Assembly (NCBI GenBank): GCA_964351655.1
Contig: CAYGPD010000006.1
Span: 1-64,000 of the forward strand
Direction of reading: 5' to 3'
From: Hirschia sp964351655
Lineage (GTDB): Bacteria; Pseudomonadota; Alphaproteobacteria; Caulobacterales; Hyphomonadaceae
DNA length: 64,000 bases
This document shows positions 27,029 through 35,644 of the stretch, one piece after another; position 1 is the first letter of the stretch; each line of letters starts with the position of its first letter. The position numbers and the translations under genes were made by a program. The notes under the pieces were generated by a model. That model was not told the DNA's origin. It was given only the letters and a program-made list of their open reading frames with translations, and ran no database searches.

Positions 27029-28177
27029 ATGATCGAACTTAAAGGAATTACGTGGGGCCACACACGCGGCTACACTCCTATGACAGCAACAGCCCAACGT
27101 TTTGAAGAACTAAATCCGGATGTTCGGATCACTTGGAGCAAGCGTTCTCTGCAAGCTTTTGCAGACGAACCTATTGATGCGCTTGCTGAAAAGTATGATC
27201 TACTCGTCATCGATCACCCATGGGCTGGATTTGCCGCTAAAACAGGTGTTATTGCTTCCCTTACGGACCTTCTTCCAGAAGCATTTTTAAAAGATCAGGC
27301 AGAAAACTCTGTTGGACACTCGCATGAGAGCTACAGCTATGATGGTCATCAATGGGCGCTTGCGATTGATGCAGCCACCCCTGTCGCGTCCGCACGCATG
27401 GATTTATTGAGAGCCGCTGGTTTAGAAATGCCGCAAACGTGGGACGAGCTCCTTAGCCTCGCAAAACAAGGTAAGGTCGCTGTTCCCTCTATCCCACAAG
27501 ACACATTGATGAACTTCTACATGCTATGTTCAACGATGGGTGAAGATCCATGCCAGCAAGACACACACATCGTAAGTGAAGAAATTGGCGTCAAATCCCT
27601 TCAAATGCTACGTGAGCTATCGGTAAACCTAAACAGAAATTGTTTCGATTGGAACCCTATCAAAGTCTATGAAGCTATGACTTTGACAGACGAATTTGCG
27701 TACTGCCCATTTGCATATGGCTATTCAAATTACGCCAAGCCAAACTATGCGCGTAAATTGCTAAAGTTTGCCGATACCGTTCGCTTGGAAGGTACGGATC
27801 GTCTACGAACAACATTGGGCGGAACGGGCCTTGCCATTTCCGCAAGCTCTAAACACAAAGACATAGCGGCAAAATATGCCGAATATGTCGGAAACCCAAA
27901 CATGCAAAAAGGCTTCTTCATCGAGTTTGGAGGACAGCCCGGTCACCGTGCGGCTTGGAAAGCAGAAGCTGGAAACATCGCGACAGATAATTATTTCAAT
28001 GACACTCTTCCAACACTTGACCGCGCTTTCCTGCGGCCGCGTTACCATGGCCACATGTATTTTCAGGATAATTCAGGCGCACCCATCCGCGAATACCTGA
28101 TGAATGGCGGCGACGAAGTCAAGCTTCTTTCAAAACTCAACGAGACCTATGTAAAATCAAAAAGCGTAACTCTATGA
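27029..28177 (+). CDS. Solute-binding-protein-like protein without signal peptide
   Basis: A 382-residue protein with the fold signature of ABC-type family 1 sugar-binding proteins (UgpB/MalE-like): GITWGHTRGYTPMTATAQRFEEL at the start, a DLLVIDHPW segment, GLEMPQTWDELLSLAKQ, and a GGTGLAISASSKHKDIAAKYAEYV hinge-proximal segment. It starts directly in the mature fold, with no signal peptide or lipobox, and no permease or ATPase gene is nearby. It is the first gene of an operon and overlaps the first CoA-transferase by four bases (ATGA). It therefore probably works in the cytoplasm with the CoA-transferases, perhaps as a ligand- or intermediate-binding partner. That role is inference. The ribosome site is weak. 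Confidence 0.75.
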   Translation: MIELKGITWGHTRGYTPMTATAQRFEELNPDVRITWSKRSLQAFADEPIDALAEKYDLLVIDHPWAGFAAKTGVIASLTDLLPEAFLKDQAENSVGHSHESYSYDGHQWALAIDAATPVASARMDLLRAAGLEMPQTWDELLSLAKQGKVAVPSIPQDTLMNFYMLCSTMGEDPCQQDTHIVSEEIGVKSLQMLRELSVNLNRNCFDWNPIKVYEAMTLTDEFAYCPFAYGYSNYAKPNYARKLLKFADTVRLEGTDRLRTTLGGTGLAISASSKHKDIAAKYAEYVGNPNMQKGFFIEFGGQPGHRAAWKAEAGNIATDNYFNDTLPTLDRAFLRPRYHGHMYFQDNSGAPIREYLMNGGDEVKLLSKLNETYVKSKSVTL

Positions 28178-29319
28178 CACTACCTTTAGACGGTATAACT
28201 GTTCTTGAATTCAGCCAATATTTGGCAGGCCCCTATGCGGGGCTTCGCCTTGCTGATTTGGGTGCGCGTGTCATTAAGGTTGAGCGCCCCAATGGCGGCG
28301 ACGCTTGTCGTCAACTTGCAACCAAAAACCTTTGGGCAGATGGTGATAGTGTTCTATTTCACACCATCAACCGTAACAAAGAGAGCTTTGCTGCCAACCT
28401 CAAAGACGCTGAGGATGTTGAGCAGGTAAAAAAACTCATCACGAAAGCGGATGTTATTACGCACAATTTCAGACCGGGAATTATGGAACGTCTCGGCCTC
28501 GACTATGAGAGCGCCAAAGCTATCAACCCGACAATTGTATATGGTGAAGTCAGCGGTTACGGCTCCAAAGGGCCATGGAAAGATAAACCCGGTCAGGATT
28601 TGCTTGCCCAATCCTTATCTGGCCTCACATGGGTCACAGGTAATGGTGATAAACCTCCTACTCCATTTGGAATTGCCGTAGCCGATATGATTTGCGGAAC
28701 TCATTTAGCACAAGGCCTATTAGCGGCATTGGTAAAAAAGAAGCGCCAAGGTGTTGGTAGTAAGGTAAATGTCAGCCTATTGGAATCCATTATCGATTTC
28801 CAATTTGAAGGACTTACAACCTTCCTCAACCACGATAATGCACTGCCAGAACGCAGCCAGATTGCAAATGCACATCCCTATTTGGGTGCGCCTTATGGCA
28901 TATACGAAACCCAAGATAGCTATATTGCGACCTCAATGGGCAAGCTACATAAGCTAACCAATGCAATTGGATGCGATGAGCTAGATGAATACGCCGACGC
29001 AAAGGCGCAGTTTGAGCATCGAGACACCATAAAAGCAAAACTAGCTAACCACTTTAAAACCAACACCACAGCACATTGGATTGAACGCTTAGAAGCACAA
29101 GACTATTGGTGCTCTCCCGTTCTAAATTACGACCAGCTCACCCAAGAAGAAGCCTATAAAGTGCTGGACATGGAGCAAACCGTTAACCGCCCGAATGGCG
29201 TTTCTGTCAAAACAACACGCTGCCCCATCCGCATTAATGGAAATGTTCTTAAATCCACCAAAGCTTCGCCACCGATTGGCAATGCAAACCCCTATCTATT
29301 CAAGGAGCTGGGCTTATGA
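28174..29319 (+). CDS. Class III CoA-transferase (CaiB/BaiF family), first of a pair
   Basis: A 381-residue CaiB/BaiF (family III) CoA-transferase. Family segments are VLEFSQYLAGPYAGLRLADLGARVIKVE near the N-terminus, NRNKESFAANLK, VITHNFRPGIMERLGLDYE, YGEVSGYG, and KPGQDLLAQSLSG, whose Asp is the catalytic residue that forms the acyl anhydride. It moves CoA between carboxylic acids. Start and stop overlap the neighbouring genes by four bases each, so three proteins are translated as a block. The tandem paralog downstream suggests either a heteromer or two successive transfers. Neither donor nor acceptor acid can be named. Confidence 0.92.
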   Translation: MTLPLDGITVLEFSQYLAGPYAGLRLADLGARVIKVERPNGGDACRQLATKNLWADGDSVLFHTINRNKESFAANLKDAEDVEQVKKLITKADVITHNFRPGIMERLGLDYESAKAINPTIVYGEVSGYGSKGPWKDKPGQDLLAQSLSGLTWVTGNGDKPPTPFGIAVADMICGTHLAQGLLAALVKKKRQGVGSKVNVSLLESIIDFQFEGLTTFLNHDNALPERSQIANAHPYLGAPYGIYETQDSYIATSMGKLHKLTNAIGCDELDEYADAKAQFEHRDTIKAKLANHFKTNTTAHWIERLEAQDYWCSPVLNYDQLTQEEAYKVLDMEQTVNRPNGVSVKTTRCPIRINGNVLKSTKASPPIGNANPYLFKELGL

Positions 29320-30443
29320 GCAAACCCCTCGATGGACTCCTTGTCATTGATTTCACCCAATTCCTATCTGGCCCCTCGGCCACATTGCGACTGCATGATT
29401 TAGGCGCACGGATTATAAAAGTCGAACATTTTGAACATGGTGACATTACCCGCAGCCTGTACGCACCGCAGCTTAATATCGGCAATGACTCCGCATTCTT
29501 CCAAGCCATAAATCGCGGCAAGGAAAGCCTTACGGCTGATTTAAAGAATGAAAATGATTTGACCCTCATTCGCGCTATCATCGAAAAAGCCGATATTCTC
29601 GTGCACAATTTTCGACCTAGCGTTATGGATCGTCTCGGCCTTGGATACACGCATGCCAAAGCTCTGAACCCCAAAATCATATATGCCGAAATTAGCGGAT
29701 ATGGTACGCAAGGCCCATGGCGGGATAAACCTGGACAAGATTTATTACTACAGGCCGTTTCTGGGCTAGCTGGATTAAGCGGTCAAAATAGCGATGGTCC
29801 CCTTCCTATGGGACTAGCAATCGCCGATAATATTGCGGGCGCTCAGCTTACTCAGGGCATATTGGCTGCTTTGATTGGGGAAGATGGAGCGCATATTGAA
29901 ATTAGCATGCTGGAAGCCGTGTTAGATTTTCAATTTGAGCCTCTCACCCTTTTCTTCCAAGATGGAGAACCCATTGATCGCGGGACTGTAAATGCGGCGC
30001 ACGCTTTAGTTGGTGCCCCTTACGGCCTCTACAAAACAAAAGACGGTTATATTGCTCTAGCCATGGGGGCTATTCCTAAATTGGGTGAATTACTCGGATG
30101 TGAACCGCTTCTTGAATTTACTGATTCAAAGCAATGGTTTGCGCGACGAGATGAAATAAAATCTATCATTGCTAACCATCTACTCAACCACACCTCTCAG
30201 CACTGGCTCTCCATTTTAGAGCCTGCTGATATTTGGTGCGCAGAAGTTTTAAATTGGCAACAACTCATCGCACATGAGGGTTTCAAAGTTTTAGATATGC
30301 TGCAAACTGTATCAAACGCGTCGGGTGAAAATTATGTGACGACCCGATGCCCCATCAGGTTTGACGATCAAGTGCTAAAATCAGACCTTGCAGCCCCTAA
30401 AATGGGGCAAGATTCTCAAACCATCCGCGCTCAATTTAGCTAA
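29316..30443 (+). CDS. Class III CoA-transferase (CaiB/BaiF family), second of a pair
   Basis: A 375-residue paralog of the gene just upstream, sharing VIDFTQFLSGPSATLRLHDLGARIIKVE, INRGKESLTADLK, LVHNFRPSVMDRLGLGY, YAEISGYG and KPGQDLLLQAVSG with the catalytic Asp. Both copies also share a C-terminal TTRCPIR segment, so they arose by duplication inside the operon. Retention of the catalytic residue in both argues that neither is a dead regulatory subunit. Paired class III CoA-transferases are known to form heteromers in aromatic-acid pathways; whether this pair does is open. The ATGA overlap with the first copy implies equal expression. Confidence 0.92.
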   Translation: MSKPLDGLLVIDFTQFLSGPSATLRLHDLGARIIKVEHFEHGDITRSLYAPQLNIGNDSAFFQAINRGKESLTADLKNENDLTLIRAIIEKADILVHNFRPSVMDRLGLGYTHAKALNPKIIYAEISGYGTQGPWRDKPGQDLLLQAVSGLAGLSGQNSDGPLPMGLAIADNIAGAQLTQGILAALIGEDGAHIEISMLEAVLDFQFEPLTLFFQDGEPIDRGTVNAAHALVGAPYGLYKTKDGYIALAMGAIPKLGELLGCEPLLEFTDSKQWFARRDEIKSIIANHLLNHTSQHWLSILEPADIWCAEVLNWQQLIAHEGFKVLDMLQTVSNASGENYVTTRCPIRFDDQVLKSDLAAPKMGQDSQTIRAQFS

Positions 30444-30461
30444 TCACCAAAGGAAGACATT

Positions 30462-31244
30462 ATGCCTTCAGATCTTGTGTCTTATTCCGTCAAAGAGCGC
30501 GTTGCGTATTTAACGTTTAATCGCCCTCCAGCGAATACCTACAATCTGGAATTTATGACATGCTTTCGAGAAGCTGTTCAAAAAGCTGATGCTGCCAAAG
30601 ATGTCGGCGCAGTTATTATCAGCTCATCCTCACCTAAATTCTTTTGTGCAGGTGCCGATATAAAAGAGTTTCGAAGTAATGATACTGCCAGCAACCAATT
30701 GATGGTGGATCAAGCAAATGCAACGACACAAGCCATGGAAGCCAGCGGTAAAATATTTATTGCACAAATCGCAGGCCATGCACTGGGTGGCGGATTAGAA
30801 ATCGCCATGGCATGCGATATTCGCTTTGCTGCAAAAGGTGATTACAAGCTTGGTTTACCCGAAATCAAACTTGGCCTTATCCCTGGCAATGGCGGCACGC
30901 AACGCCTTGTTCGTATAGTCGGTGTAAGTCGCGCACTTGAAATCCTCTCCACGGGTGATGCCTTCAATGCAGACCAAGCCACGCAATGGCGCATAATAAA
31001 TCGCCTTACGGACGCTGATCAGCTTGAGAACGCGTGCTTTGAGTTTGCGCAAACTATTGCGAGCGGCCCCGCTTTGGCTGTTGCGGCAACAAAAAGAGCT
31101 GTGCGTCAAGGCAGTGAACTTAGTCTTACGGCAGGCCTACATCTAGAAAAAGAACTCTGCACCCCACTTTACGATTCATATGACGCAAAAGAAGGCTTTT
31201 TAGCCTTTGTTGAAAAGCGCTCGCCTGTATTCAAAGGCGAATAA
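30462..31244 (+). CDS. Enoyl-CoA hydratase/isomerase (crotonase) family protein
   Basis: A 260-residue crotonase. The oxyanion-hole segment FFCAGADIKEF is intact. Both acidic catalytic positions of true hydratases are present, in GGGLEIAMACD and GLPEIKLGLIPGNGGTQRL. It should add water across an enoyl-CoA, or act as a hydratase-lyase that splits the product into an aldehyde and acetyl-CoA. The aldehyde dehydrogenase gene immediately downstream makes the lyase reading attractive, but the sequence cannot decide. The ATG follows AGGAAG, 18 bases after the second CoA-transferase. Confidence 0.9.
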   Translation: MPSDLVSYSVKERVAYLTFNRPPANTYNLEFMTCFREAVQKADAAKDVGAVIISSSSPKFFCAGADIKEFRSNDTASNQLMVDQANATTQAMEASGKIFIAQIAGHALGGGLEIAMACDIRFAAKGDYKLGLPEIKLGLIPGNGGTQRLVRIVGVSRALEILSTGDAFNADQATQWRIINRLTDADQLENACFEFAQTIASGPALAVAATKRAVRQGSELSLTAGLHLEKELCTPLYDSYDAKEGFLAFVEKRSPVFKGE

Positions 31245-31293
31245 CGCCCCCCCCTTACACATAGCAATAACAAATACTATTCCGGAGGAAACC

Positions 31294-32748
31294 ATGACAG
31301 AGACCAACATTCAGCATTATCCGTGCTATATTGATGGAGCGTGGGTGAACGCCTCCAATGGCGCAACCTTCGATGTGGAAAACCCCGCAAATGAACAAAT
31401 CTGGGCGACGGTTCCCGATTGCACAATCGAAGATGCAGAACGCGCTCTTCAATCCTCGCTCGCTGCTCAAAAAGGGTGGCAAGCCCTCCCCGCTATTCAA
31501 CGCGCCCGCTATATAATGGCTATCGTTGAAGGCTTAAAGCCAAAGCGTGACCTCTTTGCCAAACTCCTCGTTCAAGAGCAGGGAAAAACGCTTCCTGAAG
31601 CATATGGTGAATTTGACGATACGCTCAATTATCTAACCTATTCAGCCGAAGCTGCCCGCCGCATTGAAGGACAGATTTTCCCATCTGATAATCCAAATGA
31701 GCAATTATGGATTCAAAAAGTTCCCTATGGCGTCACAATCGGAATGTGCGCATATAATTATCCCCTCGCTTTAATTGGGCGCAAAGTGGGGCCAGCATTG
31801 GTCACGGGAAATACGATTATCCTCAAAGCCCACGAAGCAACTCCTGTCACCGCATCTGAATTTTGCAAAGTTGTCGAAGCTGCAAATATTCCCAAAGGGG
31901 TGATCAATTTGGTCAGCGGAAAAGGTATCGACGTCAGCTCTCACCTCGTCACAAGCCCAATCACAAGGCTCATATCTCTCACAGGGTCAACACGCGCTGG
32001 ACAGGCTATATACAAGTCGGCAGCAGACAATGTAACAGGCCTTGTGCTGGAGCTAGGCGGAAAGGCATCATTCACTGTGCTGAAGGATGCCGACCTTGAA
32101 AAAGCCGCCGATGCAGCCGTCATTTCCAGATACGCGAATTGTGGTCAGGTCTGCATTTGCAATGAAATGATCCTCGTCGAAGAAGAAATCGCAGATACAT
32201 TTACCCAAATGGTGTTGGAGCGTGTTGCAAAGCTCACCACTGGCGACCCTATGGGTGATTTCAACATGGGCCCCAGCGTCACTGGCGTTGGAATATCCCG
32301 TGTAAACGAAATGGTTCAACAAAGTATCGCAATGGGTGCAAAGCTAGAAATAGGCGGCAAACGTCCAGATGGGCCACAATATGAAAAAGGACATTGGTAC
32401 GCCCCGACCGTCCTAACCAATGTCACGCCGGATATGCCAGTTGCCAAAGAAGAAATTTTTGGCCCTGTTCTCCCTATCATTCGCATCAAGAATTACGAAG
32501 AAGCTGTCGCAATTACAAACGACCGTGAAGAGGCTCTATCTTGCTATATCTTCACAAAAGACATCAACAAAATCATGCATGCAATCAATGATTTGGAAGT
32601 TGGAACAGTCTTCGTAAATAAACAAATTGTCGGTTATATTCAAGGCTATCACTCCGGCCACAAGCGCAGCGGAATCGGCGGCGAAGATGGTGTTCATGGT
32701 ATTGAAAACTACCTTCAAAAACGCGCGGTTTATTTCAACTACGAATAA
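31294..32748 (+). CDS. NAD(P)-dependent aldehyde dehydrogenase, AldA-like
   Basis: About 484 residues. The start at ATG 31294 follows GGAGGAA; a longer frame upstream overlaps the crotonase gene and has no ribosome site. The catalytic cysteine lies in NCGQVC, the general base in LELGGKAS, and the coenzyme segments are GNTIILKAHEATP and TGSTRAGQAI. The sequence is closest in style to lactaldehyde/glycolaldehyde dehydrogenases and is an evident paralog of the aldehyde dehydrogenase at 46578-48023. That one carries KPTQETP where this protein has KAHEATP, so the substrate or coenzyme pocket differs. It closes the CoA-transferase operon and should oxidise the aldehyde produced there. Confidence 0.92.
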   Translation: MTETNIQHYPCYIDGAWVNASNGATFDVENPANEQIWATVPDCTIEDAERALQSSLAAQKGWQALPAIQRARYIMAIVEGLKPKRDLFAKLLVQEQGKTLPEAYGEFDDTLNYLTYSAEAARRIEGQIFPSDNPNEQLWIQKVPYGVTIGMCAYNYPLALIGRKVGPALVTGNTIILKAHEATPVTASEFCKVVEAANIPKGVINLVSGKGIDVSSHLVTSPITRLISLTGSTRAGQAIYKSAADNVTGLVLELGGKASFTVLKDADLEKAADAAVISRYANCGQVCICNEMILVEEEIADTFTQMVLERVAKLTTGDPMGDFNMGPSVTGVGISRVNEMVQQSIAMGAKLEIGGKRPDGPQYEKGHWYAPTVLTNVTPDMPVAKEEIFGPVLPIIRIKNYEEAVAITNDREEALSCYIFTKDINKIMHAINDLEVGTVFVNKQIVGYIQGYHSGHKRSGIGGEDGVHGIENYLQKRAVYFNYE

Positions 32749-32756
32749 ACCACCTA

Positions 32757-32793
32757 ACAACCGCCAACTTTATGTTGGCGGTTGTGTTTTTTT
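32757..32793 (+). terminator. Rho-independent terminator of the CoA-transferase operon
   Basis: A 12-bp stem (ACAACCGCCAAC / GTTGGCGGTTGT) with a short loop is followed by GTTTTTTT. It is an excellent intrinsic terminator on the plus strand, just after the aldehyde dehydrogenase stop. Confidence 0.92.
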
Positions 32794-32814
32794 GCGTACA
32801 CAAACAACCAAGAA

Positions 32815-33549
32815 TTATGAAGTAAGTCTTTGATTTTTCAATTCGAGCATTTTATTTATATGACCGATAGAAAACTGAAGCAAATAACAAGCTTGAAGAT
32901 AACCGTTCTCACTCAATCCCTTCAAGACGGTCCCTTTTAAGGCCGTTAATTTTGACAGACTAACAGTATGCACACCACTGTAAGATTTGTTTTCTCCATT
33001 TATAAATGAAGCATCCAACTGCAGTTGCTCAATCAAACCATTGTCTTCTAAAGACTTTATAAAAAGCTTCGTAGCTTCCGTCCCGTTGACCATATCCGCA
33101 AGCAACTGCTTAACCTCTTCTAAAAATGGCGTAGGATTACCGCCCTCATCAAACAAAGCTAGTCCTTCACTCCCTCCCCTTTTTACTCTTGGGCTATCTT
33201 CATCAATTGAAATTATCGCTTCCGGGTTTCCGTCTTCATCACTGCGTTTTTGGGAAAAGCTAACCGTGAAAGGTTGTCGTTTTAAGTTAAGTGGAATGTT
33301 ATTAGTCGTCCATTTATTGTCCTTCAAAAACAAATTTTCACCTGCCTCAAACCCCAAAAGAGCATGCAAACCAAATGCTCCGCTCTCCGAATCTCGGATC
33401 AAACACAAGGGAAAGTTCAAAGCGAGGTTTTTTACTTCCGCAGCAAGAATTGGAACGATATGAATACCTTCACCATATTCGCCTCCATGCGCCAATAGCA
33501 CCCTTACATCTTGATGCTTTTCACTGTTTAGCAACACTGTATTTGTCAT
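32815..33549 (-). CDS. SapC family protein
   Basis: A 244-residue SapC-family protein. Visible features are the N-terminal HIVPILAAEVKNLALNFPLCLI segment, a GLHALLGFEAGENLFL segment and the GSEGLALFDEGGNPTPFLEEV motif typical of the family. There is no signal peptide. SapC was named after an S-layer protein gene of Campylobacter. In alpha- and gammaproteobacteria it is found next to TonB receptors and tryptophan-halogenase-like proteins in saccharide loci, with no known activity. Its ATG directly abuts the stop codon of the FG-GAP protein upstream, so the two form an operon. Confidence 0.88.
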   Translation of the reverse strand: MTNTVLLNSEKHQDVRVLLAHGGEYGEGIHIVPILAAEVKNLALNFPLCLIRDSESGAFGLHALLGFEAGENLFLKDNKWTTNNIPLNLKRQPFTVSFSQKRSDEDGNPEAIISIDEDSPRVKRGGSEGLALFDEGGNPTPFLEEVKQLLADMVNGTEATKLFIKSLEDNGLIEQLQLDASFINGENKSYSGVHTVSLSKLTALKGTVLKGLSENGYLQACYLLQFSIGHINKMLELKNQRLTS

Positions 33550-35556
33550 CTAGTTTTCCCTCTCAATATCTTGCCGACCGGTATTCTGCCCAACCATCAC
33601 GATTTCATTTGCGGTCACATTCGAAATCTCTTCCGTTTCACCATCACGCCAGCGCACCTGAATTCCATCAATTTGAGCTGCATCAGCCAAACCAAAATGC
33701 GCAATATTCAACACGCTTTGAGAGTGCACCGCACCTGCAGACCCCACACGTCGCACATATGTATTGCCGCCCGCTGTCACAGTAATTTCAGCTGCTAATG
33801 GGTCTGTTCCCTTTGGAGAATACCCAACGCGAACCAGCGTGTAATTACGTGCCTCATCTGGAGCCAACTGATTTTTATATAAGTGCCATTTCCCGTCATC
33901 ATCATCGCCGCTCAGAAGATCAACTGCGCCGTCAAAATCATAATCGAACGCCGCTCCCATATCGCCATGACCGCCCTCGCCCAACACATTAGCACCATGG
34001 CTTATATTGGCTACAAAGCCTTGCGTACCTTGATTTTCTAACAAAACATCAGGAACACGCTTTCGTAACTCACCGAAGCGATACACAAAGAAGTCTGTTT
34101 GGCCATCATTGTTAAAGTCACCATTCGTAACTCCCCAATTGTTATGCATGCTTTCAGCGGGTAGCTGCGCACTTACATCGCTAAACACACCCCCGTCATT
34201 TCGCAGTAAAATATCAGGCACATCCAAATTTTGAGGCGTCCAATCGGGTAAAACTTTCTCAACACCAGAGATCGATCCACGAATATCCCACGCAAGGTTG
34301 AAATCTAAATGCCATTCCATCCGCCACTGCCCATCGCCGATATAGCCTAAATACCATCCATTCTCGCCAAATACTTCCGGAAACCCTTGCGCTTTATCTG
34401 CTGACACTTTTGTTGGAGCGGATGGAGCATCTGTCGTGATCTTCCCGCCATCTCGGCCAGAATCAGGTGCATTTACGACTTTTAACTGTGTTTTATTACT
34501 GCCTAAAAAAACAGGAAACGTCAGATCTTTGCCACGCGCCCAATGCGAAAAGTCAGATAACGTTATTGTATCGCCCGCTTTGAAACTAATACCGTCATGG
34601 CTTTTATTTCCTTCATCTCTAATATCGAGACGTTGCGTTTCATCATTGTATGAGACAGCATTATTCGCGATTTCATAATAGGTCTTACCGCGCGCCACAT
34701 AGAGGTCAAAATCGCCATCATTATCAATGTCAGCATCAGCAACAGCGCTAACAAATTCAGCATGCTGATACGCTTTTGGGAGCACATCTTCCGTCACATC
34801 TTTAAATGAAAAATCTGAGCCACCCTTCCAGATAGCAAGCGGCGAAAACGTCACCAAATCGGTCACATGATCACCGTCAATATCGGTTAGTAAAACTCGT
34901 TCAGCTTCTGTCTTCTCAAAAGCTCCACCATTGCGATATTTAAACTTTCCGCCGCCAAGGTTTTCAAACAGGATATTGCGCGGCTTGTCCTCCCCAATAA
35001 CCTGGCGCGCATTTATTTGAAGGAAATCCAAGTCTCCGTCCAAATCCATATCCACCCACCGCACAGAACGTCCACGCGCACCCAATTGAGAAATGCCTGC
35101 TTCTTCTGTGATATCTACAAACACTCCCTCATCATTGCGCAGCATACGTGGCGGTTGCGGCGTAGATCCATTGCCGCCCCCTAAAGAGACGAGCACGTCA
35201 TTGTCGCCGTCTAAATCAAAATCACCTGCGGCAATGCCATGCACATCATTTGTGGCGATGTTTACGCCTTCGCGCAGCGTCCCATCAGCATTTCCCCAAA
35301 ATGTTTGAGCAGGCTCAATATGGTGATTTGTCAGCAGAAAATCATATACGCCATCGCCATCAAGATCAGATACGGATGGTCCACCATATTTCCATGTTGG
35401 TGTTGATGTCAGACCTATTTCTTCGGAAATATCAACGAAACGAATATCAGTTTCAGCGTGCTTTTCAGCTCCGCCATTTACCGATTGCTGAACTCCTGTT
35501 GTGCATCCACCCAACACAATGAGCGCAGCACTGCTCAATAACGTCACTTTCAGCAT
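33550..35556 (-). CDS. FG-GAP/VCBS repeat lipoprotein with ASPIC/UnbV domain
   Basis: About 668 residues. The start at 35556 follows GAGGAA and gives a lipobox (VLGGCT, cysteine near residue 17), so it is a lipoprotein. The body is a beta-propeller of FG-GAP/VCBS repeats with many calcium-binding DxDxDGxxD-type loops (for example DLDGDGVYD, DFDLDGDND, DADIDNDGDFD, DFDGAVD). A C-terminal ASPIC/UnbV-like domain carries VRWRDGETEEIS. Such proteins bind or process extracellular polymers, but no catalysis is established. It is co-transcribed with SapC and has a near-perfect operator 31 bases ahead of its start. Confidence 0.88.
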   Translation of the reverse strand: MLKVTLLSSAALIVLGGCTTGVQQSVNGGAEKHAETDIRFVDISEEIGLTSTPTWKYGGPSVSDLDGDGVYDFLLTNHHIEPAQTFWGNADGTLREGVNIATNDVHGIAAGDFDLDGDNDVLVSLGGGNGSTPQPPRMLRNDEGVFVDITEEAGISQLGARGRSVRWVDMDLDGDLDFLQINARQVIGEDKPRNILFENLGGGKFKYRNGGAFEKTEAERVLLTDIDGDHVTDLVTFSPLAIWKGGSDFSFKDVTEDVLPKAYQHAEFVSAVADADIDNDGDFDLYVARGKTYYEIANNAVSYNDETQRLDIRDEGNKSHDGISFKAGDTITLSDFSHWARGKDLTFPVFLGSNKTQLKVVNAPDSGRDGGKITTDAPSAPTKVSADKAQGFPEVFGENGWYLGYIGDGQWRMEWHLDFNLAWDIRGSISGVEKVLPDWTPQNLDVPDILLRNDGGVFSDVSAQLPAESMHNNWGVTNGDFNNDGQTDFFVYRFGELRKRVPDVLLENQGTQGFVANISHGANVLGEGGHGDMGAAFDYDFDGAVDLLSGDDDDGKWHLYKNQLAPDEARNYTLVRVGYSPKGTDPLAAEITVTAGGNTYVRRVGSAGAVHSQSVLNIAHFGLADAAQIDGIQVRWRDGETEEISNVTANEIVMVGQNTGRQDIEREN

Positions 35557-35586
35557 ATTAAATTCCTCACCCACTCATTATTGTTA

Positions 35587-35598
35587 ATTGTTAGCAAT
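35587..35598. promoter_or_regulatory. ATTGTTAGCAAT operator (one mismatch)
   Basis: A copy of the shared palindrome with one departure in the right arm (GCAAT for ACAAT). It lies 31 bases upstream of the FG-GAP lipoprotein start, the same distance as the site ahead of the ThuA gene. Confidence 0.6.
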
Positions 35599-35644
35599 AT
35601 TGAGTGGGCAAAGGTATTTTGGCAATGCTTATAAACAAAAAAGT

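Noticed and set aside
27029..28177. Component of an ABC sugar importer
   Set aside because: No signal peptide, and no permease or ATPase genes nearby; the tight coupling is with CoA-transferases.
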